A stretch of DNA of 5,411 bases, from the NCBI GenBank assembly GCA_013361975.1, contig JABFXB010000149.1:1-5411 (forward strand), in the 5' to 3' direction. Of this stretch, positions 1 through 5,411 are shown piece after piece (positions within the stretch are counted from its first letter, which is position 1; the number at the start of each line of letters is the position of its first letter). Source of the DNA: Dermatophilaceae bacterium (GTDB lineage: Bacteria > Actinomycetota > Actinomycetes > Actinomycetales > Dermatophilaceae). Both the position numbers and the translations under genes were made by a program. The notes under the pieces were generated by a model. The model ran no database searches. It had not been told where the DNA came from and saw nothing but the letters and a program-made list of their open reading frames with translations.

Positions 1-1
1 C

Positions 2-2170
2 TACTGGGAGTTCCCGACGGTGTCGATGGGCATCGGCCCGATGAACGCCATCTACCAGGCGCAGTTCAACAAGTACCTCCACAACCGCGGCATCAAGGAC
101 ACCAGCCAGCAGGACGTCTGGGCCTTCCTCGGCGACGGCGAGATGGACGAGCCGGAGTCGCGCGGCCTGCTGCAGCTGGCCGCCAACGAGGAGCTCGACA
201 ACCTCACGTTCGTCATCAACTGCAACCTGCAGCGGCTCGACGGCCCGGTGCGCGGCAACGGCAAGATCATCCAGGAGCTCGAGGCGTTCTTCCGCGGCGC
301 GGGCTGGAACGTCATCAAGGTCGTGTGGGGCCGTGGGTGGGACCCGCTGCTCGCCGCCGACCGCGACGGCGCCCTCGTGCACGTGATGAACACCACGAGC
401 GACGGCGACTACCAGACGTTCCGCGCCAACGACGGCAAGTACGTCCGCGACCACTTCTTCGGCCGCGACCCGCGCACCGCGAAGATGGTCGAGAGCTGGA
501 CAGACGACCAGGTCTGGTGGGACCTCAAGCGCGGCGGCCACGACTACCGCAAGGTCTACGCCGCGTACAAGGCGGCTCGCGAGCACACCGGCCAGCCGAC
601 CGTCATCCTCGCGAAGACGATCAAGGGCTACAGCCTCGGCTCGCACTTCGCCGGCCGCAACGCCACGCACCAGATGAAGAAGATGACGCTGGACGACCTC
701 AAGGCCTTCCGCGACAGCCTCCGCATCCCGATCACCGACGAGCAGCTCGAGGCGAACCCCTACCAGCCGCCGTACTACCACCCCGGCCCCGACAGCGAGG
801 TCATCAAGTACTCCGTCGACCGCCGCACCAAGCTCGGCGGCACCCTGCCGAGCCGGCGCATCGCGTACGAACCCGTCAAGCTGCCGGGCGACGAGGCGTA
901 CGCCCAGGTGAAGAAGGGCTCGGGCAAGCAGGAGGTCGCCACGACGATGGCGTTCGTCCGCCTGCTCAAGGACCTCCTGCGCGACAAGGAGTTCGGCAAG
1001 CGGATCGTGCCGATCATCCCCGACGAGGCGCGCACGTTCGGCATGGACGCGTTCTTCCCGACGATCAAGATCTACAACCCCAACGGGCAGAACTACACGC
1101 CGGTCGACGCCGAGCTCATGCTCGCCTACCGCGAGAACGAGCAGGGCCAGATCCTGCACCTCGGCATCAACGAGGCGGGCTCGCTCGCCGCGTTCACCGC
1201 CGCCGGCACGTCGTACGCGACGCACGGCCAGCCGATGATCCCGATCTACGTCTTCTACTCGATGTTCGGCTTCCAGCGCACGGGTGACTCGATCTGGGCG
1301 GCCGCCGACCAGATGACGCGTGGCTTCCTCATCGGCGCCACGGCCGGTCGCACGACGCTCACGGGTGAGGGCCTGCAGCACGCCGACGGCCACAGCCCGC
1401 TCCTCGCGTCCACCAACCCCGCGGTCGTGCACTACGACCCGGCGTACGCGTACGAGATCGCGCACATCATGCAGGCCGGTCTCGACCGCATGTACGGCGA
1501 GGGCCACACGGCCGACGAGTCGAACGTCATCTACTACCTCACCGTCTACAACGAGCCGATCCAGCAGCCGGCCGAGCCCGAGAACGTCGACGTCGAGGGC
1601 ATCCTCAAGGGCATGTACAAGCTCCGGTCGGCCGACACCGAGGGCTGGACCCACGACGCGCCGCGGGCGCAGCTGCTCGGCTCGGGCGTCGGCCTGCCGT
1701 GGGCGCTCGAGGCGCAGCAGCTGTTGGCCGACGACTGGGGCGTGGCCGCTGACGTGTGGTCCGTGACGTCGTGGAACGAGCTGCGTCGCGACGGCCTGGC
1801 CGCCGACGAGCAGGAGTTCCTGCACCCCGACGGCGAGAAGCGCGTGCCCTGGGTGACGCAGTGCCTCGAGGGCACCGAGGGCCCGGTCATCGGCGTGTCC
1901 GACTACATGCGGGCCGTCCAGGACCAGATCCGCGAGTGGGTGCCCGGCACCTACGCCTCGCTGGGCGCCGACGGGTTCGGCTTCTCCGACACCCGCCCGG
2001 CCGCGCGTCGCTTCTTCCACATCGACGGCCCCTCCGTCGCCGTGCGCGCGCTGCAGCTGCTGGCCCGCGAGGGCAAGGTGCCTGCCGACGTGCCCGCCAA
2101 GGCGGCCGCGAAGTACCAGCTCGACGACGTCACCGCCGGCACCTCCGGCAACGCTGGTGGCGAGAGCTGA
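2..2170 (+). CDS. aceE: Pyruvate dehydrogenase E1 component, homodimeric type (5' partial)
   Basis: Thiamine-diphosphate-dependent E1 subunit of the cytoplasmic pyruvate dehydrogenase complex: it decarboxylates pyruvate and acetylates the lipoyl groups of E2, feeding acetyl-CoA to the TCA cycle. The frame is open to the left edge and begins inside the family motif YWEFPTVSMG, so the GTG at 20 is an internal valine codon and not a start. 722 residues are visible. Alignment from memory to the 887-residue E. coli AceE suggests about 185 N-terminal residues are missing, including catalytic histidines equivalent to His106 and His142. Visible marks: the ThDP/Mg motif GDGEMDEPES at 131-160 with its closing asparagine (INCN, codon 218-220); the mobile-loop histidine in THQMKKM (codon 668-670; E. 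coli His407); the cofactor-activating glutamate in INEAG (codon 1172-1174; E. coli Glu571); FYSMFGFQR; and GLQHADGHS (E. coli His640). The C-terminus ends in a short Gly/Ser-rich tail. It converges on the glpQ-like gene across a shared terminator. Identification is very secure. Confidence 0.98.
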   Translation, partial: YWEFPTVSMGIGPMNAIYQAQFNKYLHNRGIKDTSQQDVWAFLGDGEMDEPESRGLLQLAANEELDNLTFVINCNLQRLDGPVRGNGKIIQELEAFFRGAGWNVIKVVWGRGWDPLLAADRDGALVHVMNTTSDGDYQTFRANDGKYVRDHFFGRDPRTAKMVESWTDDQVWWDLKRGGHDYRKVYAAYKAAREHTGQPTVILAKTIKGYSLGSHFAGRNATHQMKKMTLDDLKAFRDSLRIPITDEQLEANPYQPPYYHPGPDSEVIKYSVDRRTKLGGTLPSRRIAYEPVKLPGDEAYAQVKKGSGKQEVATTMAFVRLLKDLLRDKEFGKRIVPIIPDEARTFGMDAFFPTIKIYNPNGQNYTPVDAELMLAYRENEQGQILHLGINEAGSLAAFTAAGTSYATHGQPMIPIYVFYSMFGFQRTGDSIWAAADQMTRGFLIGATAGRTTLTGEGLQHADGHSPLLASTNPAVVHYDPAYAYEIAHIMQAGLDRMYGEGHTADESNVIYYLTVYNEPIQQPAEPENVDVEGILKGMYKLRSADTEGWTHDAPRAQLLGSGVGLPWALEAQQLLADDWGVAADVWSVTSWNELRRDGLAADEQEFLHPDGEKRVPWVTQCLEGTEGPVIGVSDYMRAVQDQIREWVPGTYASLGADGFGFSDTRPAARRFFHIDGPSVAVRALQLLAREGKVPADVPAKAAAKYQLDDVTAGTSGNAGGES

Positions 2171-2193
2171 CCCGCCGACGTATGCCGTGAGGT

Positions 2194-2247
2194 GACCGAA
2201 AGAGCGGTCCGCCCCCTGTGTGCAGGGGGCGGACCGCTCTTTCGGTC
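2194..2247. terminator. Bidirectional hairpin terminator between convergent genes
   Basis: Perfect inverted repeat: arm 2194-2218, loop TGTG 2219-2222, arm 2223-2247, giving 25 matched base pairs without a mismatch. The arm starts GACCGAAAGAGCGG and ends CCCCCTG, so the GC-rich stem core is flanked by an A-rich stretch on one side and CTCTTTC on the other, giving a short T-tract in either transcription direction. It lies 23 nt after the aceE stop and 21 nt before the stop of the minus-strand glpQ-like gene, the expected place for a shared intrinsic terminator. There is no long U-run, as is common in high-GC actinobacteria. The structure is directly seen; two-way terminator function is inferred from position. 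Confidence 0.88.
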
Positions 2248-2268
2248 GAGGGTGCGTCGGGTGGGTGC

Positions 2269-3429
2269 TCAGCGGCCGCGGAACTGGTCGCGGGCGACGA
2301 TGCAGATGTCGGGCTGGTCGCAGAAGACGCCGTCGACGCCGGTCTTGAGGAAGGCGACGACCTCGTCGATGATCCGTCCGTAGTCGGCGGGGTTGGTCCC
2401 GATGCGGTAGTCGACCGGGAGGAACGAGTTCTCGGCCCGGAAGGTGTACGGGGTGACCTTGAGGCCGGCGGCGTGCGCGTCGGCGACGAGGCTCGTGGGC
2501 TGGCCCAGGGTTCCGTCGGCGTTGCGGCGGATGACGAGACCCTTGTCGGGGCCGATGCCGTTGATCGAGCTCGACAGCGCCTTGAGGCTCGCGGGGGCGA
2601 GCAGGTCGGCGTAGGTGCGCCGGTCGCCGGTCGACGCGAGGTCGTAGGGCGCGCCGCCGTTCGTGGCGAGGAAGACCGAGTTCGCCTTGTAACCGAGCGT
2701 GTGGCGCAGGGTCAGCAGGTTGGTCAGCTCGAAGGACTGCACCCAGAGCGGCGCGTTCTTCTTGTTGAGGCCGTATGCCGTCACGAGCCGGAGCAGCTCG
2801 CGCTCGGGGTCGACGCCGTTGGCGTGCTGGTAGGTCGAGTGCTTGATCTCCGGGATGATGCCGACCGTGCGGTGGTACTTCTTCGACAGCGACTCGCGCA
2901 GCTTGAGCAGCTCCTCGAAGGTCGGGATGTCGTAGCGGCCGTCGTAGATCGTGTTCTCCTGCCGCAGCTGGGGCAGGCGCTCCTTGGCGCGCAGGGTCTT
3001 CAGCTCGGCGAGCGTGAAGTCCTCGGTGAACCAGCCGGTCGTCGGCACGCCGTCGAGCACCTTGGTGGTCTTGCGCGAGGCGAACTCGGGGTGGCTCGCG
3101 ACGTCGGACGTGCCGCTGATCTCGGGCTCGTGCCGGTCGACGAGGACGCCGTCCTTCGTCGACACGAGGTCGGGCTCGATGTAGTCGGCGCCCTGTGCGA
3201 CGGCCAGCTCGTAGGCCGCGACCGTGTGCTCGGGGCGGTAGCCGGAGGCGCCGCGGTGGGCGAGCACGAGCGGCTCCTCGAGGCCCTTGGTGGTCGTGTA
3301 CGCGTGGGCGCTGTCGCGACCAGGGGCGGTCGTGGCCGGGGCGGAGGCGGCAGCGAGCGCGGGGATGGCGGAGGCGGCGAGCACCGCGCAGGCGCCGACC
3401 GAGGTCATGGTCAGGGTGAGCTTTCGCAT
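2269..3429 (-). CDS. glpQ: Secreted glycerophosphodiester phosphodiesterase, GlpQ type
   Basis: 386-residue enzyme predicted to hydrolyse glycerophosphodiesters (deacylated phospholipids, possibly teichoic-acid material) outside the membrane to glycerol-3-phosphate and an alcohol. Residues 1-26 form a Sec-type signal peptide: basic MRK, hydrophobic core, and an ALA|A cleavage site near 26/27; no lipobox cysteine is seen. The GDPD domain runs from about residue 53 to 378. It carries HRGASGYRPEHT (His58, Arg59), IEPD (metal-binding Glu85, Asp87), RHEPE (His100, second catalytic His), IIPEIKH (Glu194, third metal ligand), NGIGPDK (290-296), PYTFRAEN (327-334) and GVDGVFCDQPD near the end, all as in E. 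coli GlpQ. The full catalytic set is present. The ATG at 3427-3429 is chosen because it gives a complete signal peptide; it has no Shine-Dalgarno but sits 6 nt after a TAGCGT hexamer, suggesting a leaderless mRNA. A PHO-box-like array lies just upstream. The glpQ symbol is by similarity; substrate preference is unknown. Confidence 0.94.
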   Translation of the reverse strand: MRKLTLTMTSVGACAVLAASAIPALAAASAPATTAPGRDSAHAYTTTKGLEEPLVLAHRGASGYRPEHTVAAYELAVAQGADYIEPDLVSTKDGVLVDRHEPEISGTSDVASHPEFASRKTTKVLDGVPTTGWFTEDFTLAELKTLRAKERLPQLRQENTIYDGRYDIPTFEELLKLRESLSKKYHRTVGIIPEIKHSTYQHANGVDPERELLRLVTAYGLNKKNAPLWVQSFELTNLLTLRHTLGYKANSVFLATNGGAPYDLASTGDRRTYADLLAPASLKALSSSINGIGPDKGLVIRRNADGTLGQPTSLVADAHAAGLKVTPYTFRAENSFLPVDYRIGTNPADYGRIIDEVVAFLKTGVDGVFCDQPDICIVARDQFRGR

Positions 3430-3433
3430 GCGG

Positions 3434-3461
3434 GGACGCTAGGGCGCGTACGGGAGCGTCC
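3434..3461. repeat. 7-bp inverted repeat overlapping the glpQ-like promoter
   Basis: GGACGCT (3434-3440) and AGCGTCC (3455-3461) are perfect inverted copies separated by 14 bp. The dyad centre lies about 18 bp upstream of the start codon, and one arm overlaps the candidate -10 hexamer. It could be an operator for an unidentified regulator or a chance dyad in GC-rich DNA; a 7-bp match is not strong evidence. No known binding-site family is recognised. Confidence 0.35.
3436..3441 (-). promoter_or_regulatory. Candidate -10 element for a leaderless glpQ-like transcript
   Basis: On the minus strand the hexamer TAGCGT fits the TANNNT form of actinobacterial -10 elements and is followed by six bases (CCCCGC, 3435-3430) and then the ATG. 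A start site 6-7 nt downstream would coincide with the A of the start codon, which fits the absence of any Shine-Dalgarno sequence. No good -35 hexamer is found 16-19 bp upstream; an activator bound at the adjacent PHO-like units could compensate. Weak by sequence alone, since TANNNT is degenerate. Confidence 0.4.
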
Positions 3462-3502
3462 GAGGAACCCCCGGGCGACCCGCGGGCGAACTGACGACGA
3501 AC
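3459..3502 (-). promoter_or_regulatory. Putative PHO box (PhoP direct-repeat array) upstream of the glpQ-like gene
   Basis: Read on the minus strand, three adjoining 11-nt units lie in exact register: GTTCGTCGTCA (3502-3492), GTTCGCCCGCG (3491-3481) and GGTCGCCCGGG (3480-3470). A fourth, degraded block, GGTTCCTCGGA, follows at 3469-3459. From memory, the Streptomyces PHO-box unit is G(G/T)TCAYYYR(G/C)G; units two and three match 10 of 11 positions, the exception being G in place of A at position 5 in each. The array starts 41 bp upstream of the start codon and covers the region just upstream of and across the expected -35, where an activator such as PhoP would bind. Streptomyces glpQ genes are known members of the PhoP regulon, which supports the reading. 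Actual PhoP binding is inferred. Confidence 0.55.
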
Positions 3503-3527
3503 TCGGGCCCCCCACCGCGCAGGAGCC

Positions 3528-3579
3528 GCGCTTTGCGGCCCGTGCCGCGCGGGCCCGCGCAGCTGACGCGGCAAAGCGC
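3528..3579 (-). terminator. Stem-loop after the DUF559 gene, candidate terminator
   Basis: GCGCTTTGC (3528-3536) and GCAAAGCGC (3571-3579) form a perfect 9-bp stem. Inside its loop a second hairpin, GGCCCG (3537-3542) with CGGGCC (3550-3555), abuts the first arm, so the folded RNA would be a two-part structure. It begins 13 nt after the minus-strand stop at 3593-3595 and ends before the PHO-like array of the next gene, a sensible place to separate the two transcripts. No U-tract follows it, so it may act with Rho, or only protect the 3' end. Confidence 0.45.
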
Positions 3580-3592
3580 AGTCCCTGGCACG

Positions 3593-4537
3593 TCAGGCAG
3601 CCAGTGCGAGGGCGTCGAGGATGCGACGGCGCAGCCGCTCCGGATCGTCGAGATCGGCCCAGACGACCCGGACCACCGTCCAGCCGTCGCGCCGCAACGC
3701 ATCCTCGCGCTGCTTCTCGGCGAACAGGGTCTCGCGACGGCCGTCGGCGTACTTCACGGCACCGTCGAACTCGACGAGGACCCGGGTGCCGCGGATGCGG
3801 AAGTCGGCCCGGAAGCGACGGCCGCCGACGACGAGCTCCAGCTGGGGCTCGACGTCGAACCCGAGGGACCGCAGGACGTATGCCGTCCGGCTCTCACCTG
3901 GCGACTCGTGCCGTCCGTCGGCCCGACCGAGGGCCACGCGAACCGGTCCGATGCCGGTGTGGCCGCGCAGGTCCGCCACGGCACCGGCCAGGTCGCCCGC
4001 CGTCACGGATCCAGCCCGCAGCGCCGCGTCGGCAGGCACGAGGGCGCTCACCGGGCCGGCGAGCAGGCCGGCCTGGACGATGGCGTGGGCGAGCGGCATG
4101 CCCACAGGTCGATGGTCGTCGCCGTCCGTCGTGCCCAGCCGGATGCCGTCGACGGGCCGGTGGATGGTCAGCCCGGGTCGGCGCACGGTCACGCTGCGTC
4201 GCGGGTCCTGCGGGTCCGCTCGGGGCGCGTCGACGGCCGACGTCAGGTGGACCGTGCGCAGGTCCGCCCGGAAGGTGGGCAGGCGGCGGCACAGGAGCAG
4301 CGAGTGGTGGCTGACCATGGCCCGCGTGCGGAACTGACGACCCAGTGCCAGGGCCGTGAGGCGGTGCACGTCCTCGGGCTGTGGGGTCGTGTCGGTGACG
4401 AGGGCGTACCAGCCGCGCGTGAGCCGGATGAGCTCGCCCTGACGGCACCGCCGGGTCAGCGCGTGCCGGTCGACACCGAGTCGTTCGGCATCGCGCGTGG
4501 AGAAGACGCCGTCTCGGGCAACCAGTCGCAGGTCCAT
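3593..4537 (-). CDS. AbiEi-type winged-helix / DUF559 (endonuclease-like) domain protein
   Basis: 314-residue predicted cytoplasmic protein of unknown function. The N-terminus (about 1-48: LVARDGVFSTRDAERLGV, then LIRLTRGWYAL) resembles the AbiEi antitoxin winged-helix domain (AbiEi_4 family). The C-terminus (about 210-310) resembles DUF559, a Vsr-like member of the PD-(D/E)XK nuclease group: Glu215 in PGESR, Asp245 in FRADFRI, Glu256 and Asp258 in VLVEFDG, then EKQREDALRRDGWTVVRVVW (274-293). All acidic positions expected of an active site are present. Proteins of this build are frequent in actinobacteria and uncharacterised. The ATG at 4535-4537 is chosen because recognisable homology begins right there; only a weak CAGGG precedes it. 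The frame stays open another 172 codons upstream, but that part has protein unlike the family and runs antisense into argG; a GTG at 4583-4585 is the only close alternative. No AbiEii-like toxin gene adjoins, so an antitoxin role is unsupported. Confidence 0.87.
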   Translation of the reverse strand: MDLRLVARDGVFSTRDAERLGVDRHALTRRCRQGELIRLTRGWYALVTDTTPQPEDVHRLTALALGRQFRTRAMVSHHSLLLCRRLPTFRADLRTVHLTSAVDAPRADPQDPRRSVTVRRPGLTIHRPVDGIRLGTTDGDDHRPVGMPLAHAIVQAGLLAGPVSALVPADAALRAGSVTAGDLAGAVADLRGHTGIGPVRVALGRADGRHESPGESRTAYVLRSLGFDVEPQLELVVGGRRFRADFRIRGTRVLVEFDGAVKYADGRRETLFAEKQREDALRRDGWTVVRVVWADLDDPERLRRRILDALALAA

Positions 4538-4743
4538 GCCCTGACCGTGGACGCGTCCGGTTCTCGCGTCATCCTGGCCGGTCACCGCTGTGGACCGAGC
4601 ACCGACTGGCACAGGAGGTGTGGACCGCGCGATGGGCCGCCCTTCGGGGCACGGTAGGCCGCTCCCCGCGCGGCTCCTGACACGAACCGCAGCGCTTTCG
4701 AGACTGAGGCTCGCAGCGGCGCCCGGCACCTGGCATACGCGAT

Positions 4744-4777
4744 TGGATAAGTATGCGCGGCTATGCATATACTTGCA
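4744..4777 (+). promoter_or_regulatory. Two tandem ARG-box-like operators over the argG promoter
   Basis: Two 14-bp sites have the 5-4-5 geometry of ArgR/AhrC operators (E. coli core TGAAT-WWWW-ATTCA). Site 1 is TGGAT-AAGT-ATGCG at 4744-4757; site 2 is TGCAT-ATAC-TTGCA at 4764-4777. Read in the same orientation, the four half-sites are TGGAT, CGCAT, TGCAT and TGCAA, consensus TGCAT, close to the TTGCAT-type half-site I recall for actinobacterial ARG boxes. Their centres are 20 bp apart, about two helical turns, similar to paired E. coli ARG boxes bound by one ArgR hexamer. Site 2 covers the -10 and site 1 the -35 region, so arginine-dependent repression is inferred. No argR gene is in the window. 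Confidence 0.6.
4768..4773 (+). promoter_or_regulatory. Candidate -10 of a leaderless argG promoter
   Basis: TATACT matches five of six bases of the consensus TATAAT and lies 7 nt before the argG ATG, so transcription would begin at or one base before the start codon. No Shine-Dalgarno sequence exists between it and the ATG, which agrees with a leaderless mRNA. The best -35, TTGGAT at 4743-4748, matches only three of six bases and gives a long 19-bp spacer. The surrounding 40 bp are clearly more AT-rich than the rest of the window. Confidence 0.6.
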
Positions 4778-4780
4778 TCC

Positions 4781-5411
4781 ATGTCCAAGGTCCTCACCTC
4801 GCTCCCCGTCGGCGAACGCGTCGGCATCGCCTTCTCCGGCGGCCTCGACACCTCCGTGGCTGTTGCCTGGATGCGCGAGAAGGGCGCGGTGCCGTGCACC
4901 TACACGGCAGACCTGGGGCAGTACGACGAGCCCGACATCGACTCCGTGCCGGGCCGCGCCGGCCAGTACGGCGCCGAGATCAGCCGCCTCGTCGACTGCA
5001 GGACCGCCCTCGTCGAGGAGGGCCTCTCGGCCATCGCCTGCGGCGCGTTCCACATCCGCAGCGGCGGCAAGACCTACTTCAACACCACTCCCCTGGGCCG
5101 CGTCGTCACCGGCACCCTGCTCGTGCGGGCCATGCAGGAGGACGGTGTCTCGATCTGGGGCGACGGCTCGACCTTCAAGGGCAACGACATCGAGCGGTTC
5201 TATCGCTACGGCCTCATGGCCAACCCGAGCCTGCGCATCTACAAGCCGTGGCTCGACGCCGACTTCGTCTCAGAGCTCGGTGGCCGGCACGAGATGTCCG
5301 AGTGGCTCACCGCCCGCGACCTGCCCTACCGCGCGTCCGCCGAGAAGGCGTACTCCACCGACGCGAACATCTGGGGCGCCACGCACGAGGCCAAGACGCT
5401 CGAGTTCCTCA
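4781..5411 (+). CDS. argG: Argininosuccinate synthase, long E. coli-like type (3' partial)
   Basis: Cytoplasmic enzyme that joins citrulline and aspartate, using ATP, to make argininosuccinate, the penultimate step of arginine biosynthesis. The first 210 codons are visible. They hold the N-type ATP pyrophosphatase loop AFSGGLDTS (17-25), TADLGQYDEPD (42-52), GGKTYFNTTPLGR (95-107), IWGDGSTFKGNDIERFYRYG (125-144), the run IYKPWLDADF, GGRHEMSEW, and EKAYSTDANIWGATHEAK. This pattern follows the E. coli ArgG subfamily (447 residues) rather than the roughly 400-residue type also found in actinobacteria, so about half of the protein is off the right edge. The ATG at 4781 is chosen because MSKVLTSLPVGERVGIAFSG aligns with the E. 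coli N-terminus from its first residue; no Shine-Dalgarno is present, and a TATACT hexamer 7 nt upstream implies a leaderless mRNA. It is divergent from the DUF559 gene, and no other arginine gene is seen in the visible part. Confidence 0.97.
   Translation, partial: MSKVLTSLPVGERVGIAFSGGLDTSVAVAWMREKGAVPCTYTADLGQYDEPDIDSVPGRAGQYGAEISRLVDCRTALVEEGLSAIACGAFHIRSGGKTYFNTTPLGRVVTGTLLVRAMQEDGVSIWGDGSTFKGNDIERFYRYGLMANPSLRIYKPWLDADFVSELGGRHEMSEWLTARDLPYRASAEKAYSTDANIWGATHEAKTLEFL

Noticed and set aside
325..1287. Plus-strand open frame overlapping aceE in another frame
   Set aside because: Arg/Pro/His-rich composition and complete overlap with the well-identified aceE coding sequence; a shadow frame.
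2218..4314. 698-codon open frame on the plus strand opposite the glpQ-like and DUF559 genes
   Set aside because: It is antisense to two clear genes and begins inside the terminator hairpin, and its product is low-complexity Arg/Gly/Ala-rich sequence typical of shadow frames in high-GC DNA.
3593..4537. Type IV toxin-antitoxin pair including the AbiEi-like gene
   Set aside because: No AbiEii nucleotidyltransferase-like gene lies on either side; the neighbours are glpQ-like and argG. Only the domain resemblance remains.
4618..4680. Possible 20-residue arginine-containing leader peptide (GTG start) upstream of argG
   Set aside because: The AGGAGGTG at 4613-4620 overlaps the GTG itself instead of preceding it, and the argG promoter lies downstream of this frame, so it could not be an argG leader. 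Four arginines in 20 are unremarkable at this GC content.
4613..4780. AGGAGGTG followed by ATG at 4632 as an upstream start or extra gene
   Set aside because: That ATG opens a frame offset from argG which then runs through argG as a shadow. The argG protein aligns to its family from 4781, so the upstream start is not needed.
4538..5053. 172-codon upstream extension of the DUF559 reading frame on the minus strand
   Set aside because: It runs antisense through the start of argG and the argG promoter, its protein has no match to the family, and recognisable homology begins at the ATG at 4535-4537. It is a GC-driven open frame.
1..5411. CRISPR arrays, insertion sequences, tRNA or rRNA genes
   Set aside because: No spaced direct repeats of CRISPR size, transposase-like protein, terminal inverted repeats with target duplication, or tRNA/rRNA sequence motifs were seen on either strand.

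Overview
The window is high-GC DNA, with strong G/C preference at third codon positions, from what looks like an actinobacterium. The evidence is a homodimeric-type pyruvate dehydrogenase E1 (AceE), an AbiEi-like/DUF559 protein of a kind common in Actinobacteria, start codons without Shine-Dalgarno sequences that sit 6-7 nt from -10-like hexamers, and a PHO-box-like array resembling the Streptomyces type. Genus cannot be fixed; a member of Micrococcales is a guess.

Layout: (1) 2-2170, plus strand: the C-terminal four fifths of aceE, cut by the left edge. (2) 2194-2247: a perfect 25-bp inverted repeat with a 4-nt loop, placed almost centrally between two convergent stop codons; it probably terminates both genes. 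(3) 2269-3429, minus strand: a secreted GlpQ-type glycerophosphodiester phosphodiesterase. (4) 3430-3592: a compact regulatory gap. It holds a leaderless-type -10, a 7-bp dyad over that -10, three in-register 11-nt units resembling the Streptomyces PHO box, and further out a hairpin that probably closes the next gene. (5) 3593-4537, minus strand: an orphan protein with an AbiEi-type winged-helix N-terminus and a DUF559 (PD-(D/E)XK-like) C-terminus. (6) 4538-4780: intergenic between divergent genes. No convincing signal was seen in 4538-4730; 4733-4780 carries the argG promoter with two ARG-box-like operators. (7) 4781-5411, plus strand: the N-terminal 210 codons of argG (E. coli-like long type), cut by the right edge.

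The genes do not form one pathway. They are three or four separate transcription units: central carbon metabolism (aceE), phosphate/glycerol scavenging outside the cell (glpQ-like), an uncharacterised nuclease-like protein, and arginine biosynthesis (argG). No clearly new multi-gene system is visible. The parts most worth following are the regulatory sites: a putative PhoP array on the glpQ-like gene, tandem ArgR sites over a leaderless argG promoter, and the orphan AbiEi/DUF559 protein with no toxin partner.
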